A stretch of 64,000 nucleotides of DNA from Lineus longissimus (taxonomy: Eukaryota > Nemertea > Pilidiophora > Heteronemertea > Lineidae). Shown here piece by piece: positions 39,501 through 49,165 of the stretch. The stretch is from contig NC_088312.1 in NCBI RefSeq assembly GCF_910592395.1, forward strand, positions 3,164,001 to 3,228,000, given 5' to 3'. The notes beneath the pieces are model-generated. The model was given only the letters and a program-made list of their open reading frames with translations. It searched no databases and had not been told where the DNA came from. Each line of letters starts with the position of its first letter. The first letter of the stretch is position 1. The position numbers and the translations under genes are program-made.

Positions 39501-40830
39501 GGGAGGACAAATTTTGGCTGTTTCTGCTTTTCTTGATGATCAGGCCACTGATACAGGCCTTAGAGTAAAAGCAAAAGCTTTCAACAAAGAAACTCTTAAA
39601 CATTGCTTGTGATACAATAGCACTTTGAACATTCCCTAAAACCAAGCAGATGAACTTTTTCAATTCCAAATGCATCAAGCAATGGGGAAGATTAAGCACC
39701 TTAACCCTGTAAACTTTAAAGTTATCTACAAAATCGGAGCCACTGAGCGAACAAGAAAGCACTCCACGCAAACACCAAATATGCCACTCATTTGAAGAGT
39801 TTGCTATTAACATAGCAGGGATGGTGAGGAAAGAGTTAACCATAAGACAGAAAGAGCCAAACCAACAAGACAGTGTTACCAATGAAGGGCTGAGAGTATT
39901 TTATTGTTATACATTACCATAACTAGAATTGGTTTTGTTTAACTATAGGTCTATTTTGACAAATTTCAAAAACACTGCTGGCTTTAGTTGCATGACTCGG
40001 GCAAATTTTCATCAGTTGCTAGCTGGGTCCCCAGTGCTGGTGTTTAACTTTGTCCTCAAGTATTTTTGTCAATGATAACGTAAGAGGATCTTCCAACCTC
40101 CAATAAAATGTTTAGGAAGATTCAAATATACCTTATCATGTGACTATCTTGACAACAGAGATGAAAACTAAAGGAAAGCAACCTGGGGATTCTTTGATCA
40201 TGTTAGAGAGGAATGGACTATACTTGGACTAAACAAGGCTTATTTAAGGCTTTTGTTTTTGAATACCTTACCCATTAGGAAAGCAGACAAAGTTATATCA
40301 ATTAGGGGACATGGGAGGAGAAAAATCAAGCATCGTGCCTGAGGTTAAACTGTTTCTCTTTACCTGTTGACTGCATTATTTCTGAAAATTCTTTCATTTA
40401 GCATTTTTCCTTTATAAATGAGCAATGGGTACATTTTTCAGGTATTTTAAGGCAAGTCAATAAAGTTTAAACACGACAAGAAAGTCGATAATTTCGGAAA
40501 AAAATACCCTCAGCCGGGTTTAAATCCAACAACAGACAGGGTGGAATTCACAAGAAACGTTCAAACCAAATCAGGTCTACTGAAAATGCTGATTCATGGT
40601 TGATATAGAGACTGTTGGTGACATCAGCGAAATACAGGGTACAGACTGACATCAAGAATCCCCATCCTACTGATGTCCTGCATAGTCTCTATACATAGGC
40701 TTGAAATTGGCATCTTCAATAGAAAGGCCTTGTTTAGTCTGAAACAGCCACGTGAGTTCTGCCCAAAATGTCTAACACCAAACAACAGAGAAACAATCAA
40801 CCGCCAAAACAAAGCCTTCAAGGTCATCAC

Positions 40831-40953
40831 CTGCAACTCAAAGGTCAAGGTCTGCATCTCTTTAACTAAGACCTCGACGTCTCCGAGTGAATCAGCAGGG
40901 TCATCCTGCAACAGATTCACGCACGAGGTGGACAGGACGCGGATAAGCTCATG
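40831..40953 (-). CDS. Candidate dystrophin exon, divergent continuation of repeat 20
   Basis: On the minus strand an acceptor (TTCTGTCCATTGCAG) precedes a 41-codon frame that ends at a donor (CAG|GTGATG). It starts and ends in phase 0, so it can join directly to the upstream exon that ends in phase 0. About 70% of third codon positions are G or C, unlike the AT-rich surroundings, which argues for real coding. The peptide reads as two helices: HELIRVLSTSCVNLL, a DDPADS turn, then a Leu/Val/Glu-rich helix ending FELQ. It aligns loosely with the helix B/C part of human repeat 20 (an EELI motif, ending in HLQ). However, about 13 residues of helix B are missing and the conserved helix-C Trp is absent. 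It could be an alternative exon or belong to another gene. Confidence 0.45.
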
Positions 40954-41526
40954 CTGCAATGGACAGAACATGCATATGTACAATGGACGGTGACATAAAT
41001 GGACAAATACTGTCATGCAAAAAAAACTAAAGTAAATTATTTTAGTATCACTCTTGGGCGGAACCCCAAACCAATAAACTCTGGACCACATTGCCTGCCT
41101 TTGAGCAAAGCTGCTACCAACCAGAATGCCCTTGATACTAACTTGACGAGATATTGATTTCATCAATCAAACCAAAACCTCCTCCATCTATTGATGGCAA
41201 CAGACTGCTGCCTTCCCTCTCGAGATAGAATTTACAAGGTGTATCAACAGCAATGCCATCTCGGATCATTTTGCAGTACTGAAGGGTTTTCACTGAGGGG
41301 GCCAAAAGCAGGTTTGATGAGAGCCAAAACTTTATTGGTCAAGAACAAGCTGGTGCAAGAGAAACCTTCAATTCTATATTTCAGATGTCCAGCAAAAAGG
41401 TTACAATGATCAGTATTTTAGTGATTTTGTTCCCTAACAATGTCTAACCTATTTACAAGCTAAAACAAAACAAGTCCACTTAATGCATCTAAAATACATC
41501 AAAACTATTCAGATCACGATACCAAC

Positions 41527-41699
41527 CTTTTGTTTCGCCACAGCTTCCTCTATATCATCAATATCCCCCACTACAACATGCTGGGACTTGAACAGGTGTT
41601 GGACCAGGAGGAGCCAGTCCTTGATTTCTGCCACTGCCTTATCCAGATCAGGCCATGGTGACTCTGGCTCCGGAGCGCTCGCCAAACTCTGGATTTGTT
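41527..41699 (-). CDS. DMD: Dystrophin exon: hinge 3 and first helix of repeat 20
   Basis: The acceptor TTTCTTTATTTTAG precedes two bases that complete a Glu codon (phase 1), followed by 57 codons to the donor AAG|GTTGGT (phase 0). The C-terminal half matches human exon 51 closely: AEIKDWLLLVQHLFKSQHVV against human TELTDWLSLLDQVIKSQRVM, then VGDIDDIEE against VGDLEDINE. It ends with KQK at the same residue as the human exon 51/52 boundary. The first 20 or so residues (QSLASAPEPESPWP) form a Pro/Ser/Glu-rich hinge far shorter than human hinge 3. The exon is 173 bases against 233 in human. The loss is a multiple of three and lies wholly in the hinge. The donor is non-consensus at +3 to +5. Confidence 0.95.
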
Positions 41700-41885
41700 C
41701 TAAAATAAAGAAAGAGAAATGAAATTTGTCGTTCTGCAACTGTGGTATAATCTGACACAAGTTTGACAAGTATCTAAGTCAGAGAGCAAGTGCCCAATGT
41801 TCATCTATTGAATTGTCATTTCAGGATGTTGGTGAGAAGTTCCATTTAATGATACCAGAAATACCAGCAAGTGGAAACTACTTAC

Positions 41886-42111
41886 CAAATCTGAGGGCAG
41901 CTTCAGCCTGTAGATTATATTCAGATGGTGGTTTCATCCTGGCAGCAAGGTCACATACCACAGGCCAGTCTTCGTTCAGCTTGGTGATTTTCTGTTGGAT
42001 GTTATCGGGCATCATCACACCATATTTCCTTGACTCCTCGGACAGTTGACGATATGAAGTGTTGACGGTCTCTAAGTCAGCCTGGTGCTCTTTGATGGCA
42101 TCTTGCATTGT
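41886..42111 (-). CDS. DMD: Dystrophin exon: helices B and C of repeat 19
   Basis: Bounded by acceptor TTTAG|ACA and donor G|GTAAGT. It starts in phase 0, like human exon 49, and ends in phase 1, like human exon 50. Its 75 codons cover both human exons without the intron between them. Helix B is TMQDAIKEHQADLETVNTSY. Helix C carries KITKLNEDWPVVCDL, aligned with human KLEDLSSEWKAVNRL, keeping the core Trp. The tail KPPSEYNLQAEAALRF enters hinge 3. Length is 226 bases against 211 for the two human exons combined. Confidence 0.95.
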
Positions 42112-42253
42112 CTAAAGCAGAAAAAAATCCCGGACTTTCATCAGTTACTTTTGTTCATTCATTATCTGAAAAATTTTCAACATAAAATATTCCGTGATTC
42201 TCAAATCAATGAATTTGGATGGCGATACAAGGACATTTTCACCATCCACCTAC

Positions 42254-42442
42254 CTTTGGATCCACAATAACAGCATCCTGACTGCTATCAGAGGTAGGAG
42301 ATGAGACATGACCTTGAGTTTCTAGAAACTCCTTGGTCGTTTCCGTCCAGATATGTAGCTTGTCGAGGTCGTTGAGGAAGTTATGGCAGCGGTGGAGCAC
42401 TTCCTCTAAGATATGGCGCTTCTCTTCGAGTGACATAGAGAT
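42254..42442 (-). CDS. DMD: Dystrophin exon: first helix of repeat 19
   Basis: Acceptor CCTTCCTTCCAG and donor AAG|GTAGGT, phase 0 at both ends, 63 codons (human exon 48 has 62). It opens ISMSLEEKRHILEE, aligned with human VSRALPEKQGEIEA, and contains the helix-A pattern LNDLDKLHIWTETTKEFLE with the conserved Trp. It finishes with a Ser/Asp-rich loop (SSPTSDSSQD) and VDPK where human has DVK. Confidence 0.95.
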
Positions 42443-42593
42443 CTGGAAGGAAGGTGGTTGATTATTATGCCGATGAGAAATTACAACACTTCTAAGCTTT
42501 AGAGCAGAAAATACGTCTTGGAGATCTTTATAGCTTGAACGCAGCCACGACTAAAGTATAACATAAAGGGGGTTGGCATCATTGTATACTCAC

Positions 42594-42743
42594 CGCGTTC
42601 CAGCGATTGTGGACATTATTGATCTCACGTTGGATCTTATCCCTGTCAGCCTTGGCCAGGATACGCTGACCAAGAAGTCTCTGGCCCATGTCATTCACAT
42701 CCTGCAGGGCATGCAGCTTTCTGGTCAGGTCAGCCTGGCGATC
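42594..42743 (-). CDS. DMD: Dystrophin exon: helices B and C of repeat 18
   Basis: Acceptor CGTCTTCTTCAG and donor GCG|GTGAGT. Exactly 150 bases (50 codons), the same length and phase (0/0) as human exon 47. It holds LHALQDVNDMGQRLL in helix B and REINNVHNRWNA in helix C, where human ends LKQTNLQWIK. It starts at the exon boundary, because upstream residues in the same frame belong to the intron. Confidence 0.95.
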
Positions 42744-43016
42744 CTGAAGAAGACGAAAGTGGTGATTGGGATCTGGAGATATAGGCTGGCGTCGAACCTT
42801 CATCAAAAGTACGGTTACCTTCTCAAAAGGGTGAATTGTGTGGGGTTCCCCTTTGCCTTCCCAATTCCCTTCCTTTGAGAGTTGACCTAGCTATCAAGGT
42901 CTTGGACCTTTTACCAAGAACACCGTAATCAATTTTTTTAGCAAATCCTCTAGACATCAGCTATAAGGTATCTGATGTAGATTTACGGACAGTGTAAGTT
43001 TTCTAAGTAAATCTAC

Positions 43017-43161
43017 CTTCACTTTCTCCAGCATATCCTCCAAGAAGTCATCATCAGCCGGCCTCAGGGCAGCAGTGGCGACGCTCTCTGTCTCATCCAA
43101 CCAGTAGGACAGGTCCTGCGACGCAGCCTGGAAGTCATGAATCTGCGACAAATCCTCAAGT
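43017..43161 (-). CDS. DMD: Dystrophin exon: first helix of repeat 18
   Basis: Acceptor TTGTTTCAG, one base completing an Arg codon (phase 2), then 48 codons to AAG|GTAGAT (phase 0). Residues FQAASQDLSYWLDETESVAT align with human FQRDLNEFVLWLEEADNIAS, and the exon ends LEKVK against human LEQVK. It is 145 bases; human exon 46 is 148. Confidence 0.96.
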
Positions 43162-43356
43162 CTGAAACAATAAAGATGCTACAGTACCACGTTTGCATAT
43201 CTAGCATGATAAGTTTAGTTCATTTCTAAAGTCATCCCAGCATTTTCATTGCATTTCATTGCTATCAGACCAAATATAATCCAAGTCAGGTGGATGTTGG
43301 CCTTTCAGCAAAATACCTTTTACCATTGCCTTCACATGGTAGCATATTTTTCATAC

Positions 43357-43532
43357 CTAATCTTCCTGTCTGACACCTCAGAGCAGACCAGCCTCCATCT
43401 CCGGTTAACCGACTCAAGTTTCTCGGTCAACAGGCTAGCATCAGGCGAGGTCGACTTTTTGATGATTTCACTACCAGTGGTGTTCAGGTTGCTGACTGTC
43501 CTTTGGTGGATGCGGACTCCATTTTCGAGATC
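43357..43532 (-). CDS. DMD: Dystrophin exon: helices B and C of repeat 17
   Basis: Acceptor TCAAATTGCAG and donor AG|GTATGA. It is 176 bases, identical in length and phase (0 to 2) to human exon 45. This is the best-conserved stretch: RTVSNLNTTGSEIIKKSTSP against human QTVVRTLNATGEEIIQQSSK, then DASLLTEKLESVNRRWRLVC against DASILQEKLGSLNLRWQEVC, ending SDRKIR. The helix-C Trp and the LNxTG turn are kept. Confidence 0.98.
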
Positions 43533-43951
43533 CTGCAATTTGATAAGTCAAGATACTTACAAAGCATAAAGTGTTCTTCACGGAACAGCATATAGAAATG
43601 AATTCCAAGAATTATGCAAACTAAAGGTCTAATGCATGTGATTCGAGTATCGGGATAACGCACAACTTTAAGATGAATTGAGTTAATCATCTGAAGAAGA
43701 ATTTCCTAGAAATTTGGTTATTATGAGGCAACATTATCATCTTAATCAAATTGGTTGCTGGCACTTGCTCAAAATGTTTCCCAGCTTCTTAACTGAAACC
43801 CAATAAGATCAAAAGTGTTACAAGTTTGTCATTTTTTTCTGTACTTGCAAGATATCTCAGTGTGGAAGAACAGTAAAATTTGTAAAAGCAGTTAATATAC
43901 CACCCTGCCATCAGATGAAACAAACGTTCCAGCTATAACCTTGACTCTCAC

Positions 43952-44102
43952 CTTTTGGTGTACTTGTGCAACCTCCATGTCCAAGGAACCATCATCACGC
44001 CGACTTCTGATCAGGAGATCTTCCGCATCTGATAACCATGATGTCATATCCTTCATGTCACAGTGGAACTGCCGCCACTGCTCTAGGGCTTTCAATAGTC
44101 GA
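43952..44102 (-). CDS. DMD: Dystrophin exon: first helix of repeat 17
   Basis: Acceptor CGTCCTCTTGCAG, one base completing a Gly codon (phase 2), 50 codons, donor AAG|GTGAGA (phase 0). It matches human exon 44: LEQWRQFHCDMKDMTSWLSD against VEKWRRFHYDIKIFNQWLTE, then AEDLLIRS. Repeat 17 helix A is reported as part of the neuronal NO synthase binding surface of vertebrate dystrophin, and the W..FH.D......WL..AE..L scaffold is intact. Length is 151 bases against 148 in human. Confidence 0.97.
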
Positions 44103-44274
44103 CTGCAAGAGGACGAGATATGACGTGATGATATTTTGGATTTTTTGTGGCAACTCTGCATTACAGTCGAGTTGGAGTTAGTGACACTCACAGAAAATCA
44201 AGTAAACTTCCAGCAGTCCATATCCATAACAGATCTATTCTCCAAAGGCATATTTCATATTTAGATACCCTTAC

Positions 44275-44447
44275 CCATGCCTGTCATTGTATTCCCGATT
44301 CACTTTGCCCCATTCATTTTGGATAGCGTCGACATAATGGCGTATCTGCATGGAATCTTCCCCATTACAATTCGACCGCACCTCCTCCCCATGGACAGTG
44401 GCAGCCTCCACGGAGGGTTGGATGTTGTCGATTGATTCCTTGATGGC
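44275..44447 (-). CDS. DMD: Dystrophin exon: helices B and C of repeat 16
   Basis: Acceptor ACTCATTGCAG and donor GG|GTAAGG. It is 173 bases, identical in length and phase (0 to 2) to human exon 43. It starts AIKESIDNIQPSVE (human NIKDSLQQSSGRID) and ends AIQNEWGKVNREYNDRHG (human ALSQLDFQWEKVNKMYKDRQG), keeping the helix-C Trp and the DRxG end. Confidence 0.97.
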
Positions 44448-44544
44448 CTGCAATGAGTAAGGATTGTAACCTTTTAGTCTACCTGAAAGGTTTGACTATG
44501 GGTTGTTTGAAACTGGTATTTTAGTTGAAAATGAAAAGCTCTGA

Positions 44545-44680
44545 AATTATTATTATTATTATTAAAAACATTTTTATAGTGCTTAACGTTGTTAAAACTT
44601 CTAAGCGCTTTACAATTGATGATAAAACAATAAAACATTAATACATGATAGAATTTAAAAAAAAAAAAAAAAAAAAAAAA
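44545..44680 (+). mobile_element. SINE-like module with TTTTTATAGTGCTTAAC and AAGCGCTTTACA motifs
   Basis: After an (ATT)n run comes CATTTTTATAGTGCTTAACG, then CTAAGCGCTTTACAATT and an A-run of 24. I recall this pair (TTTATAGCGC... and ...AAGCGCTTTACA) as a widespread module in metazoan short interspersed repeats. Boundaries are approximate and no tRNA-like head is visible. Confidence 0.5.
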
Positions 44681-45167
44681 TTGTACCTCACTGAAACCAA
44701 TCATAGGTACTGCACAAACGTAATGGTTAGATCGGTAAGACTAGAATGAGTTTATAACCCTTGACTCGTTGAGTAGTTTGGCCAAGCATACACCAAGTCC
44801 GGGGGTGAGTTGGTTGGTATGAATGACAGTAAGAGAGAAAAGTATACTCTTTCTGAAAGCAAGATACGTTATGAGGACACTCAATACACGCCAAAGTGAA
44901 CTTTCTATCGGACTCACCGGTAAAGGTTGAAAGAAATTAGACTGATTGTGTCTCCTAAGGGGCATCCTAGCAAAGATTCAGAATGGTTTTAAAGAATCCA
45001 AGCAACTTCAAAACCGACTAGCCAATCCAGAGCAGTTAACAATCCCAGTTGAAGAAATACCACAAAAGATAAAACGAGCGTTCAAAGCAACATTTCGCAA
45101 GAAAATTGAAAATTTAAGAAGGCCCAATCCAGCGAATAACTTGAAGCTATTTCGGAAATCAATCGTT

Positions 45168-45545
45168 TGATGTGCTAATTATTACAGCATCTGAGATGGT
45201 AATATCTGAACCAGATGATTCAACAGCTGACACTGAAATGCACGGCATAAAGTCAAGTGATTAAACGCTGCATCAAACTTCCATAGTGAATGCAAAATCA
45301 AACCCGGTGAAATCCCATGAGGTTATCCACTCATATCAAACCTGTTTTGTATCAAGGTTGATACGCTAACTACAAGATCATCCTAGAATTAATGTAACAT
45401 CTGAAACCAGTGACTCAACAGCTGCCGATGATACTCGCTGCAAAGTCAAGTGATCAAACGCCGGATCAAAAGTGAATGAGCCAGCAATGAATGCTAAATC
45501 AAATCGAAACAAATCCTCAGGGATTAACCACTAAAAATAATTTTA
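45168..45545. repeat. Tandem duplication, about 195-bp unit, two copies
   Basis: CAACAGCTG at 45221 and 45418, and AAGTCAAGTGAT at 45250 and 45444, set a period of 194-197. Both copies continue with AAACGC(T/C)G(C/G)ATCAAA. It lies inside the dystrophin intron. Confidence 0.7.
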
Positions 45546-47959
45546 CAAACAAACTATTAATGACTTGGAGACGGAAACTATAAATCATATGCACACGCAG
45601 ACATGACGTATTCCGAACTTCAAATGATGGCGCCTGGCATTTACGTACATGAAATAAAAATCGGCTAAGATTTGGCCGGGTTTGCTAAATGAGTCTGCTG
45701 ATGAAGGAGATTTGATACTCGGACTTGATTAGATAATCTTGTTTAAATATCCTCGTGGATGGATGACATGCTTTAATGAAATAATCCAATTAGACGGTTC
45801 AATGGAAGATGACTTTAGTCACAGGCAAATGGAGATGAGGTTTTTCTAAGTTTCTTGAACACCAAGCAAACAAGGATTTTTGTTGCTGCTACCTGTGATA
45901 ATAATCACTGCATTGTGTGACAAAACAATGTTTCTCTCATATGCAGGTAAAACTGGTACAAGAGACCTAGAGACTCATTTTTTAGACAAAATCAACCTAT
46001 CCAGAAATTTGTTTTTCCAAATCAAATTTGATTTTTTTTCAATCAGCCTTTAATTTAGACTCCTTTGTCTGCACTGCCAGGCAAATGTCTCCAGTTCACC
46101 TTAACTTGGCTATAAAATAGCCTAGTCTCGAGTGAGAAATGTACAGGTGATAACTGGATGATATCATGTAAAATCAATTTCCTACTGTCAGCCTTATCAG
46201 AATGACAAACAATATTAAGGAGGAATTTGGGACTAAACTAAAAGTGATTTTACAGATAACTAGCTCTAGTTATGCAGGATTGGACGATTTTTGAGGTTCA
46301 TACAAATTTACAGGTCTGCGACAAACAAAGTCAACCTCTCCTCGGTTTTGGTAGAAAATGTGCTGTAGCATTTTATTCTGAGAAACCTAAAAAAATATTC
46401 ATCAATTAAGTAAATTTTACCACAGTTTCGCATTTCATAAAATGATGCCATAGAAACGAAACCACACAACGATTAAATAACATGAAACAAGCCCTTAAAT
46501 GCCACACAGTAGTTCAGAAGTAACATCCCTTGTTGTGCAGAACTTCAGGAAATGATGCCAATGATCAAAACCAAACATGTCATTGTCGTCTCATCCCGGA
46601 CGAGCAGAAAATAGACCCGAGCATACAGCCATTCCCATTAATCGGTGATCTAGTTGATGCTGATATTCAGCATCAAAGACAACATGGGGATGATCCTAAA
46701 AGCCTCCAATATTCTCGAAGAGCTCATGAGGTACTCAAAGACCGGTAGAGTGGGATTACACAAACATGGCTAAAAGAACATCGACACTTGTCTTAAGAGA
46801 CAGGATAGTCTGTTGTTACCCTAAACGTGATTTCCAAACATGAGGCGAACAATAAGAAATCAGATACAACGCATCCTGAAACTCTATACAGGATCATTAG
46901 ACTATTGACTATCCCAAAGTACATTTGAGAACTTGATAAGAGCAATAATTCTCCAATTTGATAAATTGCATCATCCCCAAATACTCCATAGAACATCTTT
47001 TGTTTCCTGATTGAAGCTTCTTATCGTACAGAATCCTTTAGAAAAAGGTTAAGTCGACTGCATCGCCATCTATCCTTATTCCACGAAAGTACAATAACGA
47101 CAAGAAACGCTAACATCAGCCAATACTGCCATCTGCCAGAGATTGTCGATCAATATCATTATCATGCAGTCTGGAGCGCACTGAGAAAATAGACTGGGTT
47201 CCTCACCATGATAATAGACTGTGCTCCTGTTCCAATAGAAACTAGACAGGCAAACAGCAAGCGAAAACACCTTATCAAATTGGCCGAAGGTTATTTTGAC
47301 TAATCAGAGAAGAGGTACAGATGATTATTGATCTTCTTGGAACCAGCCAGACAACCAATAAGAATTCTCATGCCCAGGAGTCATATGGGGGTACTTTTCA
47401 GAAACAAATGAGTATGATTGTTTGTTCTTCTATGGAAAAACATAATTCGACAACCGTTCTTTTTTGTGACATGTGGGTACGATCACCCACAAAGCGGAAT
47501 TTGAATGTTCTTAAACAATTGTGCACCCCATAGGGTGAGAGGAAGTTCCTGGAATTTATAGTTTACTCTAGCGGTAGAAAGAGTGCATTAACTGGGAGAT
47601 ATTTAATCGAGATAAAGATCCAAAAACATTGGTGTCATCAAGTATGTACAGACTTGGTGCCAGTCTTCTTCCGAATGATGTTGATGTACGACCGTGCCTT
47701 GTTTGACAGATCATGTGTTTCCAAATTAAGGAGACTACAGAATGTCTCGAAAATGGTGTTGCCAAATTTATAAGATTTCAATATCCATGCCTCTACACAC
47801 CTACATGACAAAGACAAAGTTCCAAATATTCAAAAAGCGATAGTTTCCTACTGAAACATATTCTGAGAATGCCCCTTAATCATAATTACCAGATGGAAAT
47901 ACTTTCATTTTGACTCAACCTTTGCAAATCACTCATTTTTACACAAAAACAACACCTAC

Positions 47960-48448
47960 CTTCAAAGAATCCTCATGCCTGGAAAACTCCTCGAATTCCC
48001 GTCCATTAACTTCAGGCGAGCCAAGATGATTCCTAATGTCACTCAGATCAGAAAGGAGCCTCTTCGCCTCCTCGAGGAACTGCGCGGGAACCTTTGTCGT
48101 AAACGTATACTTCATGATGAGAGTTCGCGTTAGAGAGGTCACAGAGGAGCGGGTGATCACCGTCTCAAAGGAATGTGCCTCGGAGTCCTCAGTGTCATCG
48201 TCACTAGTAAAATGGCGAGGGTCAAGAAGATCGTTATTTGACGTCTTCGTCAATGGGGAAGTGTTTCGGTTGATTTTTAGCGATCTCTGGTGTTGGGTAA
48301 GTAAAGTCTGCAAGTGCATCCAATGGCGGTTCAGTTTAATTAATCGGGCCTCGACAGCTGTTTCTGCACCTGCGTTTTTCAATTCAGCGGCTTGGTGGTT
48401 GATATTGTCGATTTCACTCTGGTGTTGGTCCAGTTCCTGTTGGAGAGC
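47960..48448 (-). CDS. DMD: Dystrophin exon: end of repeat 15, long linker, start of repeat 16
   Basis: Acceptor GAATACTTTCAG and donor AAG|GTAGGT, phase 0 at both ends, 163 codons. It covers human exons 41 and 42 (126 codons) with no intron between. Residues 1-43 are helices B/C of repeat 15: LKNAGAETAVEARLIKLNRHW aligns with human LSEDGAAMAVEPTQIQLSKRW. About residues 57-103 form an insertion-rich linker with an acidic patch (SDDDTEDSE) and many Ser/Thr. After KVPAQFLEEAKRLLSDL the helix A of repeat 16 runs to FEEFSRHEDSLK (human FEDLFKQEESLK). From the Trp to the VP start of repeat 16 there are 76 residues, against 38 in human. An opposite-strand frame over this exon is a shadow. Confidence 0.96.
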
Positions 48449-48810
48449 CTGAAAGTATTCAAAGAACGAAATAGGTAAGACCAGGCGATGAAGTTGTGTG
48501 TCCCGCCATATCCTGTATTACCAATGAAAGATAAGCCCCAGCAATCAACATTTATCAGGGACCTACATTCTTACAGAGAAACTAAACTGAGCATGTATCA
48601 CCCTACAGTCATTGTGTTTTCTCATAAGTTTTGTGAAAAAAAGTAGGATATGAGGCAGGCAAATAATCACCACTCTGAAAACTGATATATATGCTGCATC
48701 AAAGATTTGGCCAAAACACTTCTCCTCAGCCCGGTGTACCATTATTGAAGTAGGTGGCAAAGACATATACCATCCCAAGAAAAGCAGATGTTTTTACACC
48801 ATGGCGTAGG

Positions 48811-49165
48811 CAGCAGAAGAACACGTTATAGATCACACGATGATGACACCAGCATTCTATCTTAAGAAAGGCTCAAGACCATAGGCGCTAATATGGCAGG
48901 TGGCGCTGTTTTTTCTGGACGGCTCAATGGAAAGATACCACGAGAAAACAGCAGAAGAACTCTCTTAGATCACTTGGTGATGACACTAGTGTTCCATGCA
49001 AAGATCACAGATGATGTTGTTTTATGGCTATACCTAGAATAGTCCGACATACAGAGATGACATCAGCGTTCTATCTTCGGCTTGGGTCTTCTTTGAGTAC
49101 ATAGGACCTAAGGCACTGATATGACAGATGGTGCTGTTTTTTCAGGTCCTTGGATGGTCTGTATT
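48811..49165. repeat. Tandem array, about 137-bp unit, three copies (one shortened)
   Basis: AGCAGAAGAAC at 48813 and 48950, and GATGACACCAGCATTCTATCTT-type blocks at 48843, 48979 and 49056, define the copies. A third block (GGTG(G/C)TGTTTTTTC) near 48902 and 49128 closes copies one and three. Copy two has lost about 60 bases. Confidence 0.65.

Larger units (their letters stand above)
31457..40830. other. Stretch without a recognisable gene; several small repeats
   Basis: Presumably intron or intergenic sequence downstream of the dystrophin rod exons. It holds the arrays at 32580-32900, 33640-33800 and 39203-39385, a SINE at 39370-39500, a possible SINE box at 35796-35806 and a hairpin at 38282-38316. 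I looked for later dystrophin domains (further spectrin repeats, WW, EF-hand, ZZ) among the longer minus-strand frames and found none. Confidence 0.45.
44448..47959 (-). other. 3.5-kb dystrophin intron
   Basis: The intron between the repeat-16 exons, equivalent to human intron 42. It holds an (ATT)n stretch, a SINE-like 3' module (44545-44640), a 24-base A-run (44657-44680) and a 195-bp tandem duplication (45168-45545). Small frames on both strands, for example 44946-45170 plus, have no recognisable motif. Confidence 0.85.
41527..48448 (-). other. DMD: Dystrophin/utrophin gene, central rod segment (partial)
   Basis: Nine minus-strand exons that together keep one frame (1,872 bases, 624 codons) and match the human dystrophin rod in order without a gap. 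They correspond to human exons 41 to 51, roughly residues 1914-2514 as I recall the numbering. Dystrophin links cortical F-actin to the dystroglycan complex under the plasma membrane; this part is the spectrin-repeat spacer. Introns within the cluster are short (142-419 bases) except the 3.5-kb intron at 44448-47959. The actin-binding N-terminus and the WW/EF/ZZ C-terminus are not in the window. Most invertebrates are thought to have one gene for dystrophin and utrophin, so the symbol covers both. Confidence 0.97.

Noticed and set aside
39415-39882. 155-codon minus-strand frame
   Set aside because: It overlaps a plus-strand tRNA-derived SINE and shows no domain. The apparent length comes from AT-poor repeat sequence.
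40673-40993. 106-codon plus-strand frame
   Set aside because: Antisense of the candidate exon at 40831-40953. It has no recognisable motif and no splice context.
48036-48452. 138-codon plus-strand frame opposite a dystrophin exon
   Set aside because: It is the antisense of a well-aligned dystrophin exon and has no domain of its own. GC-rich exons commonly leave such mirror frames.
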